DNA from: Sphingomonas kyeonggiensis
GTDB lineage: Bacteria > Pseudomonadota > Alphaproteobacteria > Sphingomonadales > Sphingomonadaceae
DNA: 64,000 nucleotides
Assembly: GCF_014196745.1 (NCBI RefSeq)
Contig: NZ_JACIEH010000001.1
Coordinates: forward strand, 1,054,001 to 1,118,000
Direction: 5' to 3'
Shown piece by piece: positions 20,115-28,747 of this stretch (positions are counted from its first letter, which is position 1; every line of letters begins with the position of its first letter). The notes beneath the pieces are model-generated. The model searched no databases, was not told where the DNA came from, and worked only from the letters and a program-made list of their open reading frames with translations. The translations under genes were made by a program, and so were the position numbers.

Positions 20115-20228
20115 GCTCCCCCCGGAGCCGGCCCGGGCCCCGCGCCCGTCCGTTACTTCACCGGTAGCGATACACGCTTAACCGCCTGAGAAGGCAAGCG
20201 GATATTCGGGAGTTAACCGTATCGGCGC

Positions 20229-20831
20229 TCAGGGGTGCCCGTCCGGCTTGCGGCCGAGATCGGCGACGCACATCACCCGGTAGCCCTGGTGCGGCCCGCA
20301 GGCGACGCCGGCATAGCGCATCTCGGCCGCGAACAGCGTCTTGCGGTGGCCGCGCCCCGGCACTGCGTCGTCGACGATCAGCTGGCGCACCACCTCGACG
20401 GCGCTCGGCGGGCCATAGGTGATCACCTCGGCGACATAGCTCCCGCCGCCGCGCCGCTGCACCCGGTCGCGCGGATTGGCGCCGTCGGCCGAGTAGTGGC
20501 CGGTGCCGCCGCGCGGGCCCTGCTCGCGGACATGGTCGCGCGCGGCGCGGGCGAGCAGGGTGGCGGGCTCGATCGGCTCCAGCGGCGCCTGGCGCTCGAG
20601 GAAGCGGATCGCCTCGTCCACCGCCCGGGTGCCTTCCTCCGTGCGCAGCCCGTCGGGATTGCCGGGATACCAGACGATCTTGCCCTTGAAATGCCTGCGA
20701 TAGGCGCGGAGCTGCTCGGCATAGTCGCGCGGCCGGGTGCGGGCGAAGTTGATCTCGGCGAGCACGGCGGGTTCGATGCCCGTCTGCGCGGGTGTGGCGA
20801 GCGCCAGGGCGAGGGGCAGGAAAGGCGGCAT
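20229..20831 (-). CDS. Secreted CAP-domain (SCP/PR1-like) protein, paralogue
   Basis: 200 residues from ATG 20831 (MPPFLPLALALATPAQTG, signal-like); a longer frame to 20894 is less plausible. Shares with the neighbouring gene the motifs LAEINFARTRPRDYAEQLRA, FLERQAPL, GHYSADGANPRDRVQRRGGG and PGRGHRKTLFAAEMRYAGVA, so the two arose by tandem duplication. The central acidic and His residues of the CAP cavity appear kept (ARAARDHVREQG). Substrate unknown. Confidence 0.83.
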   Translation of the reverse strand: MPPFLPLALALATPAQTGIEPAVLAEINFARTRPRDYAEQLRAYRRHFKGKIVWYPGNPDGLRTEEGTRAVDEAIRFLERQAPLEPIEPATLLARAARDHVREQGPRGGTGHYSADGANPRDRVQRRGGGSYVAEVITYGPPSAVEVVRQLIVDDAVPGRGHRKTLFAAEMRYAGVACGPHQGYRVMCVADLGRKPDGHP

Positions 20832-20951
20832 CGCGCGCCTATAGACCAGTTCGAGGTGAACGCTTCCCGAACAAAAGATTAACGCGTGCTGCAACCTTGC
20901 TCGGCCAGGCTCGTTTTATGCTCCGAACGACAAACAGAGGTTCGGGTTGAG

Positions 20952-21029
20952 ATGAGCAAGGTTCTGCCACTGGTCCTGGCCCTGATCCCGCTGGCAGCGG
21001 TGATCGGCGCCTGTGTTTCGTGTCCGTAA
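20952..21029 (+). CDS. Possible 25-residue hydrophobic peptide
   Basis: ATG 20952 to TAA 21029 encodes MSKVLPLVLALIPLAAVIGA followed by CVSCP. It has the form of a lone membrane helix or a mini-lipoprotein (IGAC resembles a lipobox) ending in a CxxC-like pair. A weak ribosome site (GGGTTGAG) precedes it. The gap between the CAP gene and the rplI terminator contains nothing else. Very short, so it may be chance. Confidence 0.4.
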   Translation: MSKVLPLVLALIPLAAVIGACVSCP

Positions 21030-21130
21030 CGCGATTCGTTTCATGCGCCGGCTTCGATGAATGGATCGAAATTACTTGGGCCGGGTTGCGGATACATCGG
21101 AATACTGAAACCCCCAGGGGTCGCGCAAAG

Positions 21131-21166
21131 AAAAGGGCCGCTCCGGATATCCCGGAGCGGCCCTTT
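21131..21166. terminator. Bidirectional intrinsic terminator downstream of rplI
   Basis: Perfect stem AAGGGCCGCTCCGG/CCGGAGCGGCCCTT with a short loop, flanked by A-rich sequence on the left and TTT on the right, so it can end the rpsF-rpsR-rplI transcript on the minus strand and anything arriving on the plus strand. Confidence 0.85.
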
Positions 21167-21189
21167 CATTTTCCCGTGCGGGGGCTGGA

Positions 21190-21807
21190 TCAGCCCTCGG
21201 CGGTCTCGCCTTCGTCGGCGGCCGGAGCGTCCTCGCGGACCTCGGCGGTCGCGCCCGGCTCGGCGTTGGGGTCGTAGGCCTCGACGAAGCCCGCGGTGTC
21301 ACGGCCTTCCTCGAACATCGCGGCCATCACGTCGACGCCCTGCGCCTGCATGTCCGCCTCTTCCGGCGAACGGGCGACGTTGACCTTGACGGTCACCGAA
21401 ACCTCGGGGTGCAGCGCAACCTTGACCTCGTACACGCCGATCGCCTTGATCGGCTTGTCGAGGACGACCTGCGACTTGGTGATCTTGTGGCCGTCGGCGA
21501 CGAGCGCCTCGACCAGATCACGAACCGCGACCGAACCATAGAGCTGGCCGGTGTTCGAAGCCTGACGGATCAGGGTCACCGAAACGTCGTTGAACGTGCC
21601 GGCTTCCTTCTCCGCGTCGGTGCGGCGAGCGGCGTTGTCCGCCTCGATGCGCGCGCGGTTGGCCTCGAAGACCTTGCGGTTGGCGGCGTTCGAACGAAGC
21701 GCCTTCTTGTTCGGGAGCAGGTAGTTACGGGCGAAGCCGTCCTTGACCTTCACCACGTCGCCGATGGCGCCGAGCTTCTCGACGCGCTCAAGCAGAATGA
21801 CTTCCAT
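21190..21807 (-). CDS. rplI: 50S ribosomal protein bL9
   Basis: 205 residues. N-terminal domain MEVILLERVEKLGAIGDVVK followed by VKDGFARNYLLPNKKAL, the bL9 signature; a long central helix (FEANRARIEADNAARRTDAE); C-terminal domain to about residue 150 (HPEVSVTVKVNVARS). Beyond the usual length of about 150 residues there is a 50-residue acidic and Ala-rich extension ending EDAPAADEGETAEG. Third gene of rpsF-rpsR-rplI. Confidence 0.97.
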   Translation of the reverse strand: MEVILLERVEKLGAIGDVVKVKDGFARNYLLPNKKALRSNAANRKVFEANRARIEADNAARRTDAEKEAGTFNDVSVTLIRQASNTGQLYGSVAVRDLVEALVADGHKITKSQVVLDKPIKAIGVYEVKVALHPEVSVTVKVNVARSPEEADMQAQGVDVMAAMFEEGRDTAGFVEAYDPNAEPGATAEVREDAPAADEGETAEG

Positions 21808-21821
21808 GGGTCGAGCCTCCC

Positions 21822-22046
21822 TTACTTAACGATGTAGGGCAGCAGGCCCAGGTGGCGGGCGCGCTTGATGGCCTGGGCCAGCTCGCGCTGCTTCTTGGCG
21901 CTCACCGAGGTGATGCGCGACGGGACGATCTTGCCGCGCTCAGAGACGAAGCCCTGCAGCAGACGGACGTCCTTGTAATCGATCCGGGGAGCGTCCTTCG
22001 CGGAGAAGGGGCAGCTCTTGCGACGGCGGAAAAACGGGCGTGCCAT
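21822..22046 (-). CDS. rpsR: 30S ribosomal protein bS18
   Basis: 74 residues, standard length. [20 protein letters not shown], then [20 protein letters not shown] and the basic [20 protein letters not shown], the bS18 signature. It binds next to bS6 on the 30S platform. Gaps of 14 bp on both sides to rplI and rpsF show a compact operon. Confidence 0.98.
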   Translation of the reverse strand: MARPFFRRRKSCPFSAKDAPRIDYKDVRLLQGFVSERGKIVPSRITSVSAKKQRELAQAIKRARHLGLLPYIVK

Positions 22047-22060
22047 GGTCTATATCTCCC

Positions 22061-22456
22061 TTATTCGCCGCCACCGAAACCGGTGTTGCCACCAGCTTCA
22101 TCACGATCGCGACGGCCGCGGCCGCGCTCACGCTCGCCCTTGCGCATCATCACGGTCGGACCCTGCTCCAGCTCGTCGACCTTGACGGTCATGTAGCGGA
22201 TCACGTCTTCGTTGATCTGCGTCTGGCGCTCCAGCTCTGCAACCACGCCAGCCGGCGCGTCGATCTCGAGCATCACGTAGTGCGCCTTGCGGTTCTTGGC
22301 GATGCGATAGGCGAGCGAACGAAGACCCCAGGTCTCGGTCTTCACGACCTTGCCGTTATTGTCCTCGACGATCTTGGTGGCGGCTTCCGCCAGAGCGTCC
22401 ACTTGCGCCTGTGCCAGGTCCTGGCGCGCAAGGAACACGTGCTCGTAAAGAGCCAT
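22061..22456 (-). CDS. rpsF: 30S ribosomal protein bS6
   Basis: 131 residues from ATG 22456 ([20 protein letters not shown]), the conserved bS6 N-terminus; GGAAGAG precedes it. Contains [20 protein letters not shown]. The C-terminal tail is rich in Arg, Glu and Gly ([17 protein letters not shown]), as in other alphaproteobacterial bS6. First gene of the operon; an in-frame extension to 22492 is discarded. Confidence 0.97.
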   Translation of the reverse strand: MALYEHVFLARQDLAQAQVDALAEAATKIVEDNNGKVVKTETWGLRSLAYRIAKNRKAHYVMLEIDAPAGVVAELERQTQINEDVIRYMTVKVDELEQGPTVMMRKGERERGRGRRDRDEAGGNTGFGGGE

Positions 22457-22679
22457 GTATTCTCTTCCATGTTGGCCGATCGCTGACGCCACCCCATGTG
22501 GCGCCCCTCCGGCTGTCGTCTCGTATTCAATGGTCGCGCGAGCGGGAATCGCGTCCCCACGTCGAACGAAGGCGGGCCCTTACCGGAGGTGGGGCAGGAA
22601 CGCAAGCGCCGCGCAAATTGACGCTTGCAATGTAGGATTTCAAGATGTTCTTCATTTGTTCCATCCAAAATGGAGATAG

Positions 22680-24119
22680 ATGATGGTCCTCGCTTCTACC
22701 TTTGGTTTTTCCTCGAGCGCGACGCCGGCCGCGAACAAGACGGCGCTGCAGAACGCGATCAATGCGGCATATGATGTCGAACTGCCGGACGACGGCAATG
22801 AAGTCTCCTTCGAGGGACCGATCACCTTGCGGCCGGGCACGCGCCTGCGCGGCGCCGGTGCGACCGCGTCGCGAATCCGTTGCACGACGGACCTCGCGTT
22901 CGTCTACCACGCGCCCAACGGTCTGACGCTGTACGAAGCCCCGGAGTTGGACAATTTCGGGCTCGTCTGCGCCGCGTCGGGCATCCAGCTCAACGATCCG
23001 GATGCGAGCTTCGTCGAGACCGGCGAAAATCTCGGCCAGAGCTATATCATGCGCCCGCGTTTCCGGCGCCTTTCGCTGCTGGGCACGAGCATCTCGATCG
23101 AGGGTTCGTTCGGCATCAACCTGAACAAGTGCTTCTCGGCGGTGATCGACCAGTGCACCATCGAGCGGTTCGAGCGCGGCTATTGGGGGCGTGGCAGCGA
23201 TTTCGAGACGATCACCAATCGTACCCGGATCCTCGACTGCGATACGCTGATCCATACCGAGAAGGTGGACAGCTTCGGCAGCGGCATGCTGATCGACGGC
23301 GCGGACCTGCTGGTTCCGACCCGGACCTTCATCAAGTCGAGCAATCGGCATCTGATGGTGCGCGACAGCTATCTCGAGAAGCAGAATGGCGCACGGCTGG
23401 CCGGGCCGGTGCTCGATATCGAGCACAACTATATCACCAGCTTCGAGCGCAACCGGTTCGAGGTGCCCTATACGGACGGCACGGCGCAGGGCACCACCCT
23501 CATCTGCCCGGACTTCCTGAAGGTGCAGGGTGAGGGCGCGCTGTTCGAGTTCGTTGGCAATACGTCGCTGAGCTTCGCCTGGGGGGCGGTCGACTGGAAT
23601 GGCGGGAACGGCTCGCTGTATCTGCACGATACCTATGTGCGGCAGAAGATCGCGGTGCGTGACAATCGCCAGGCGCTGCCGGTGCCGTTCGTCACCGAGG
23701 ATTCGCCGCCGCTGCGCAACGAATATCGCGATCTCTGGGTACTTTCGCCCTCGACCAGCGGCCTTATCACGGCGAACTATGCCACGAGCTGCCGTGTGAT
23801 CGACGGGGCCTTCGTGCTGCCAGCGCTGGCGAGCTTCGGGTCGCTGCTGCACTTCCGCGATGCAGACCGTCCGGCGAGCGGTACGGTCGTCATCCGCGTC
23901 CTGGCCAAGGCGAGTGTCGCGGGGCAGCTGCTCCATGTGCAGCCGCAGAATTTCGGTGGAAGCGGGCCGGCGACCTCGTTTGCGCTGACGACCGGCTATC
24001 AGTGGTACACGCTGAGTCCCTCGGGCTCGTTCACCGATCTGGCGATCTATCTGTGGAACGATGACACCGGCAATGGCGGCACTGCGCATGTGAAGCAGAT
24101 CGTGGTCGAGCGCGCCTGA
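22680..24119 (+). CDS. Right-handed beta-helix (pectate-lyase-like) protein
   Basis: 479 residues. After a short N-terminus (NKTALQNAINAAYDVELPDD, the start typical of tailspike-like beta-helix proteins) comes a repetitive parallel beta-helix with Asn/Gly turns (GFGINLN-type rungs, RDSYLEKQNGARLAGPVLDI, FVGNTSLSF). The last 110 residues form a beta-sandwich-like module (SGTVVIRVLAKASVAGQLLH). No signal peptide is evident, so export, if any, is by another route. Such folds bind or cleave polysaccharides. GGAG precedes adjacent ATG codons at 22680 and 22683. A strong terminator follows, so it is monocistronic. Confidence 0.72.
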   Translation: MMVLASTFGFSSSATPAANKTALQNAINAAYDVELPDDGNEVSFEGPITLRPGTRLRGAGATASRIRCTTDLAFVYHAPNGLTLYEAPELDNFGLVCAASGIQLNDPDASFVETGENLGQSYIMRPRFRRLSLLGTSISIEGSFGINLNKCFSAVIDQCTIERFERGYWGRGSDFETITNRTRILDCDTLIHTEKVDSFGSGMLIDGADLLVPTRTFIKSSNRHLMVRDSYLEKQNGARLAGPVLDIEHNYITSFERNRFEVPYTDGTAQGTTLICPDFLKVQGEGALFEFVGNTSLSFAWGAVDWNGGNGSLYLHDTYVRQKIAVRDNRQALPVPFVTEDSPPLRNEYRDLWVLSPSTSGLITANYATSCRVIDGAFVLPALASFGSLLHFRDADRPASGTVVIRVLAKASVAGQLLHVQPQNFGGSGPATSFALTTGYQWYTLSPSGSFTDLAIYLWNDDTGNGGTAHVKQIVVERA

Positions 24120-24129
24120 TCTGAAGGGG

Positions 24130-24160
24130 GGAGGGCGTTCCGAAAGGGGCGCCCTCCTTT
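24130..24160 (+). terminator. Intrinsic terminator after the beta-helix gene
   Basis: Stem GGAGGGCG/CGCCCTCC with a 12-base loop, followed by TTT; 11 bp after the stop codon. Confidence 0.75.
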
Positions 24161-24173
24161 CGCTTCGCTGCGC

Positions 24174-25226
24174 CTAGGGGCTGGCGTCATTCCCGCTCGC
24201 GGGGGCGAGCCTGTCTATCAGCCAATGTGCGATGAGCGTTTCCGGGAACAGCCAGCGGCCGCCGGGCGGAGTGACATTGGGTGGCGCGTCTGCGGGGCGA
24301 TAGATGAACAGGTGTCCAGCGCCGGGTACCTGGACCACCAGTGCTTCGGGATTCTCCGCCAGTGCTGCCGTCGCGGCCGCTGCATTGGCGTCGGGCGACT
24401 GGTCGCGGCCGGCCAGCACGGCGAGAACCGGGATACGCAGGCGTGCCAGTGCCGGGCCCGGTGCGGCTTCGTACATCGAAAGGATCTGCGCGGTGTCGAG
24501 CGTCCTGGCCGCGCCTTCCGCGGCATCCGGGGCAAAGCCTGCCTGCACGAATGCCGCGACCAGATCGCGCCGCCCTTGTGCGACTGCCTCGCCCGGCGCC
24601 GCCCGGCGGCGGGCCTCCATCCAGGCACGGGTCGCTCCGGTGACTCGATCGGTGGCGCCGATGGAGTGGCCGCTCTCGATCAACTGGTCGCGCATGCTGT
24701 CGAGGAACATGTTGCCGCTTTCCCCGATCGGCCCCGCGAGGAAGACGATGGCCGCCAGGCCGCCGTCGCGCTCGGCGACGATCGGTGCGGCCACGGCGGC
24801 CTGGCTATGGCCGAGGAGCGCGATCCGCTTGCCGTCGATGTCGTCGCGCAGGCGCAGCCATTTGATCGTGGCGGCAAGGTCGGCTTCCATCTCCTGCATC
24901 GTGTCGGTGAAGGTGCCGGTCGACTGGCCGGTGCCACGCTTGTCGAAGTCGATCGTCGCGATCCCCGCAGCGTTCAGCCGCTCCTGCAGCGAAAAATAGG
25001 CGCCGCGTTTCTGCACGCCCGAACCGCCTCGGAGGATGACGACGGGGAGGGGGCCTTTCCGCGCCGGCAGGCGCAGCGTCCCCGCCAGCGTCACCCCGGG
25101 TTCGGAGGGGATGCGCACTTCGGTGGTGGTCACCGCCTTCTCCGCCGTCGCGGCAGGGGCATGGTTTGCAGGGGCGGGAACGGGAAGAAGCGCGGCGAGC
25201 GCGATCAGGATTATAGGTGCAGCCAT
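24174..25226 (-). CDS. Secreted alpha/beta hydrolase
   Basis: 350 residues with a signal-like N-terminus (IILIALAALLPVPAPANHA). Alpha/beta-hydrolase fold: oxyanion strand PVVILRGGSG, RGTGQSTGTF, nucleophile elbow LLGHSQAAV (Ser141), a cap region, VLAGRDQSPDANA with the likely acid and VPGAGHLFIYRP with the catalytic His. Resembles dipeptidyl-peptidase- or acyl-esterase-type periplasmic hydrolases; the substrate cannot be told. Minus strand, facing the beta-helix gene's terminator; 78 bp downstream of another secreted-protein gene on the same strand. Confidence 0.85.
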   Translation of the reverse strand: MAAPIILIALAALLPVPAPANHAPAATAEKAVTTTEVRIPSEPGVTLAGTLRLPARKGPLPVVILRGGSGVQKRGAYFSLQERLNAAGIATIDFDKRGTGQSTGTFTDTMQEMEADLAATIKWLRLRDDIDGKRIALLGHSQAAVAAPIVAERDGGLAAIVFLAGPIGESGNMFLDSMRDQLIESGHSIGATDRVTGATRAWMEARRRAAPGEAVAQGRRDLVAAFVQAGFAPDAAEGAARTLDTAQILSMYEAAPGPALARLRIPVLAVLAGRDQSPDANAAAATAALAENPEALVVQVPGAGHLFIYRPADAPPNVTPPGGRWLFPETLIAHWLIDRLAPASGNDASP

Positions 25227-25304
25227 GATATCGGTTCTCCCCCAGAGGTCAGCCGAACGTCATCCCCGCAAGTCTGGCCGCCTCGGGGCGAGGCGGCAAG
25301 CCGC

Positions 25305-26261
25305 TCAATACCGCTCGCCAGTCCCCCGCGGCTTCGGTGCCGGCCGCGTGTCGCTCGGCACGATCGGCGCGGGGCTGCGCGAGAGCCAGCCGCCGTCATC
25401 GTCGAGGCGCGGCTTGGGGAAGTCGGCCGGCGGGTGGATCGGGCCGCAGCCCTCGTCGTCCCACTGGATGCAGCGAATGCGGTCGTTGAAGATCACGCCG
25501 CGGACATTGCCGGTGCTGCCGTCAGGCCGCGTATAGCTGCTGTCGAGATACCATTCTCGGTTCTTCCTGGGCTTGCCCGATTGGGTCGGCTCGGAGACGC
25601 GGCCCATGTCGATGCCCCGGAAATGGCGCGAGAAGCTGTCGAGCTCGATCGCGGCGCGGAAGCGGCTCTCCGGCGTTCCCGCTCCGTCGAGCCGCTGGGT
25701 CAGCCAGTTGATCCGCCGGTCGCGGCGCGCCTCTTCCTCGCCCAGCCGGGTGATCCAGCCGGTGTCGCGCACGAACATGCCGACGGTGGAGAAGGTCACT
25801 TCGGACTGTTTCGGGATACCCCGCACCGAGACGATCTGGCCCTGGAAGCCCTTGGAGCCGCAGGTCGTCGCCTGCCACATCGTGCCGTCCGCCTCGTAGA
25901 GCTCGCAGCCGACCGAGGTACGCCGGCCGATCAGCGTGCCTTCGCGCAGGCCGTTCGGCCCCTCGAACCCGCCGACGGAATAATAGAAGCCGGTGACGTG
26001 CTCGCCGTCGAAGCTGAGCACCACCTTCACGCCGCCGCCGACGACCTGCTGGTAGCAGCGCTGGTCGGGATAGGGGCAGGGGGTCTGTTCGCGGCGGCGC
26101 AGGTCGGCGGTGACCGAGGTCTTGCCGGTATAATTGCCGAAATAGGCGACCTGGCCTTCGAAATCGGGGGCGAGGCCACCGTCCTCACGGTCCGCCGCAA
26201 GCGTGGCGAACGGCATCAACACGGCCGCGGCAAGGGCCGTAAGGGCAGCTGCCCTGAACAT
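25305..26261 (-). CDS. Secreted protein of unknown function, Cys-rich
   Basis: 318 residues from ATG 26261 (MFRAAALTALAAAVLMPFAT, signal peptide), with GGAGGAAT upstream. The mature protein has several spaced cysteines (QTPCPYPDQRCYQ; VGCELYE; TTCGSKG; RCIQWDDEGCGP) expected to form disulfides, and Trp/Asp/Arg-rich beta segments. No domain recognised. The C-terminus is Pro-rich. An upstream extension to 26300 is rejected for lack of a leader. Confidence 0.7.
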   Translation of the reverse strand: MFRAAALTALAAAVLMPFATLAADREDGGLAPDFEGQVAYFGNYTGKTSVTADLRRREQTPCPYPDQRCYQQVVGGGVKVVLSFDGEHVTGFYYSVGGFEGPNGLREGTLIGRRTSVGCELYEADGTMWQATTCGSKGFQGQIVSVRGIPKQSEVTFSTVGMFVRDTGWITRLGEEEARRDRRINWLTQRLDGAGTPESRFRAAIELDSFSRHFRGIDMGRVSEPTQSGKPRKNREWYLDSSYTRPDGSTGNVRGVIFNDRIRCIQWDDEGCGPIHPPADFPKPRLDDDGGWLSRSPAPIVPSDTRPAPKPRGTGERY

Positions 26262-26344
26262 CCTGCATTCCTCCCTGTCGACGCCCGTTAACCATAACAC
26301 TAACGGACCCGAAACGAGGAGTCGGATTCTTCCGGCTGAACGTA

Positions 26345-26371
26345 AAACGGCAGGGCATGGCCCTGCCGTTT
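26345..26371 (-). terminator. Intrinsic terminator after the RcnB-like gene
   Basis: Perfect 12-bp stem AAACGGCAGGGC/GCCCTGCCGTTT with a three-base loop. Read on the minus strand it follows the RcnB-like stop by 24 bp and ends in T residues. Confidence 0.8.
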
Positions 26372-26394
26372 CATTCGTGTTTCGAGGGTTTGTC

Positions 26395-26727
26395 TTAGCG
26401 GATCGCGTTGGCGATCACCGCGGCGATGATGCCCGAGGTGATGCCGACCAGCACCGCGTCATTGCCCGACTGGACATAGCGATAGCCGCGCGGCGGAGCC
26501 TTCAGGCCGCGATAGTGGCGATAGTCGATCTGGCGATAGTTGCGGGCGTAGCGGCTGTCGAAGCGGTCGCCCTTGTGCCAGCTGCGATAGCTCGGCTTGG
26601 TGACCACCTTCTTCTTGACTACCACCTTCTGCACCGGCGGGCGGCGATCATGCTGCTGCGGGGCGGCGGCGAGCACCGGGGTGGCGACCATCGAGGCGAC
26701 GGCTGCGGCGAGAATGAACTTCTTCAT
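26395..26727 (-). CDS. Periplasmic RcnB-family protein
   Basis: 110 residues from ATG 26727, with AGGAG upstream. Signal peptide MKKFILAAAVASMVATPVLA, then a basic, Tyr/Arg-rich stretch (KKKVVTKPSYRSWHKGDRFD; YARNYRQIDYRHYRGLKAPP; RGYRYVQSGNDAVLVGI), which matches the RcnB pattern G..R....Y......L..PP.GY.W...G.D..L. RcnB proteins are periplasmic and in enterobacteria modulate nickel/cobalt efflux; in sphingomonads the role is unknown. The C-terminal hydrophobic stretch (GITSGIIAAVIANAI) is typical. Confidence 0.82.
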   Translation of the reverse strand: MKKFILAAAVASMVATPVLAAAPQQHDRRPPVQKVVVKKKVVTKPSYRSWHKGDRFDSRYARNYRQIDYRHYRGLKAPPRGYRYVQSGNDAVLVGITSGIIAAVIANAIR

Positions 26728-26945
26728 GACTGCACTCCTCTTGTCTGTTCTGGCGCCGGCTTGTCCCCCGGCGTTGATCTCAATCTGGGGGTGGCGTGTC
26801 GCAGAGGTTTGTCTCGCGGGTTGCGAAATGGTCGCAATGTTTCGCAATCCTGTCCGCAGCGTTCATGTTGGGCAGGGTTGCGTCGGGCAGGGCGCAGGCC
26901 TAACGCGCGGCCCCAATCGCACGCAGCCGCTGACAGGAGAGACAC

Positions 26946-27881
26946 ATGCGCGCCTTCATCTTCCCCGGCCAGGGCAGCCAGGCCGTCGGCATGGGTAAAG
27001 CTCTTGCCGAAGCCAGCGCCACCGCCCGCGAAGTCTTCCAGGAAGTCGACGAGGCGCTTGGCCAGAACCTGTTCAAGCTCATGAGCGAAGGCCCCGAGGA
27101 CGAACTGACCCTCACCGCCAATGCCCAGCCGGCGATCATGGCCAATGCCATCGCGGTGCTGCGCGTGCTCGAGAAGGAGGGCGGCATCCGCCTGGCCGAC
27201 AAGGCCGATTTCGTCGCCGGCCACTCGCTCGGCGAGTACACCGCGCTCTGCGCCGCCGGTGCCTTCGATCTCGCCACCACCGCCAAGCTGCTGCGCATCC
27301 GCGGCGACGCGATGCAGGCGGCGGTGCCTGTCGGCGTCGGCGCGATGGCGGCGATCCTCGGCGCCGACCGCGAAAAGGCCCAGGCGATCGCGGACGCCGC
27401 GGCCGAGGGGCAGGTCTGCACCGTCGCCAATGACAATGACCCCTCGCAGGTCGTGATCTCGGGCCACCGCGAGGCGATCGAGCGCGCGTTGCCGATCGCC
27501 AAGGAGATGGGCGCCAAGCGAGCATTGCTCCTGCCGGTGTCCGCGCCGTTCCACTGCCCGCTGATGCAGCCGGCCGCCGATGCGATGGCCGAGGCGCTGG
27601 CCGCGGTCTCGCTCCAGGCGCCGCTGGTGCCCGTCTACGCCAATGTCACCGCCGCGCCGGTCGCCGATCCCGACACGATCCGCGCGCTGCTGGTCGAGCA
27701 GGTGACGGGGATGGTCCGCTGGCGCGAATCGGTGCTGGCGATGTTCGCGGCCGGCGTGACCGACTATGTCGAGTTCGGCGGCAAGGTGCTCGGCGGCATG
27801 GTCAAGCGCATCACCCCGGACGCCGCGCCGGTCAGCGTCGTGTCGATGGAGGACATCGAGGCACTGGTGAAGGGGCTGTAA
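26946..27881 (+). CDS. fabD: Malonyl-CoA:ACP transacylase
   Basis: 311 residues. MRAFIFPGQGSQAVGMGKAL holds the GQGSQ oxyanion loop; the nucleophile is Ser94 in AGHSLGEYTA; the catalytic His lies in PVSAPFHCPLM and the GGKVLGGM stretch is near the end. Transfers malonyl from CoA to the acyl carrier protein, feeding FabF. AGGAGAG precedes the start. First gene of a fatty-acid cluster; separated from fabG by a REPIN-like repeat. Confidence 0.97.
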   Translation: MRAFIFPGQGSQAVGMGKALAEASATAREVFQEVDEALGQNLFKLMSEGPEDELTLTANAQPAIMANAIAVLRVLEKEGGIRLADKADFVAGHSLGEYTALCAAGAFDLATTAKLLRIRGDAMQAAVPVGVGAMAAILGADREKAQAIADAAAEGQVCTVANDNDPSQVVISGHREAIERALPIAKEMGAKRALLLPVSAPFHCPLMQPAADAMAEALAAVSLQAPLVPVYANVTAAPVADPDTIRALLVEQVTGMVRWRESVLAMFAAGVTDYVEFGGKVLGGMVKRITPDAAPVSVVSMEDIEALVKGL

Positions 27882-27888
27882 TTTTGGC

Positions 27889-27964
27889 CGTCATCCCGGC
27901 GAAAGCCGGGATCTCGTGCGATGGCGCGAGATGGCCTGAGATCCCGGCTTCCGCCGGGATGACG
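27889..27964. repeat. REPIN-like paired palindrome between fabD and fabG
   Basis: 76 bp. Left half CGTCATCCCGGCGAAAGCC then GGGATCTC; right half GAGATCCCGGC, TTCCGCCGGGATGACG, in inverted orientation, with a 24-28-bp linker starting CTCGTGCG and ending CCTGAG. The halves and linker ends match the copies at 36637, 41139 and 45372. The right half has TTCC in place of TTTC in the loop. Confidence 0.85.
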
Positions 27965-27980
27965 AAATAGGAGAAAGACC

Positions 27981-28718
27981 ATGTTCGATCTTACTGGCAT
28001 GACCGCCCTCGTCACCGGCGCCTCGGGCGGTATCGGCTCGGCGATCGCCAAGGCGCTGGCCGCACAGGGCGCCAGGCTCGCGGTTTCCGGCAGCAACGCT
28101 GAGAAGCTCGAATCCTTCCGCGCCGAGCTCGGCGGCGACCATGTCGCGCTGCCCTGCAACCTGTCCGATGCGGCGCAGGTCGATGCGCTGATCCCGCAGG
28201 CGGTGGAAGCGCTCGGCAAGCTCGACATTCTCGTCAACAATGCCGGTGTCACCCGCGACAACCTCACCATGCGGATGAAGGACGAGGAGTGGGATCAGGT
28301 CATCACCGTGAACCTGGAAGCCGCCTTCCGCCTGATTCGCGCCGCCGCCAAGCCGATGATGAAGGCGCGCTTCGGGCGCATCGTCTCGATCACCTCGGTC
28401 GTCGGCGCCACCGGCAATCCGGGCCAGGCCAATTACGCCGCCTCCAAGGCCGGCTTGGTCGGCATGTCCAAGGCGGTGGCCCAGGAGCTCGCCAGCCGCA
28501 ACATCACGGTGAACTGCGTTGCCCCGGGCTTTATCCGCTCGGCGATGACCGACGTGCTGCCCGAGGCGCAGAAGACCGCGCTCCTTACCCGCATCCCGGC
28601 CGGCGATCTCGGCACGGGCGAGGACATCGGCGCAGCGGTGGTCTATCTCGCCAGCAAGGAAGCCGGCTATGTCACCGGTCAGACCTTGCATGTGAACGGC
28701 GGCATGGCGATGCTGTGA
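27981..28718 (+). CDS. fabG: 3-oxoacyl-ACP reductase
   Basis: 245 residues, short-chain dehydrogenase. NADPH-binding TGASGGIG (12-19), NNAG (86-89), catalytic Ser139 in ITSVVG, Tyr152 and Lys156 in NYAASKAGL, and the FabG C-terminus VTGQTLHVNGGMAML. Reduces 3-oxoacyl-ACP in each elongation round. GGAG precedes the ATG. Between fabD and acpP, as expected. Confidence 0.97.
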   Translation: MFDLTGMTALVTGASGGIGSAIAKALAAQGARLAVSGSNAEKLESFRAELGGDHVALPCNLSDAAQVDALIPQAVEALGKLDILVNNAGVTRDNLTMRMKDEEWDQVITVNLEAAFRLIRAAAKPMMKARFGRIVSITSVVGATGNPGQANYAASKAGLVGMSKAVAQELASRNITVNCVAPGFIRSAMTDVLPEAQKTALLTRIPAGDLGTGEDIGAAVVYLASKEAGYVTGQTLHVNGGMAML

Positions 28719-28747
28719 GCCTGGCCGGGGGCTGGAGTTTGAAGTCT

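Noticed and set aside
24225..26291. 688-codon plus-strand frame opposite the hydrolase and Cys-rich protein genes
   Set aside because: It crosses two genes on the other strand that have signal peptides and ribosome sites; no motif of its own.
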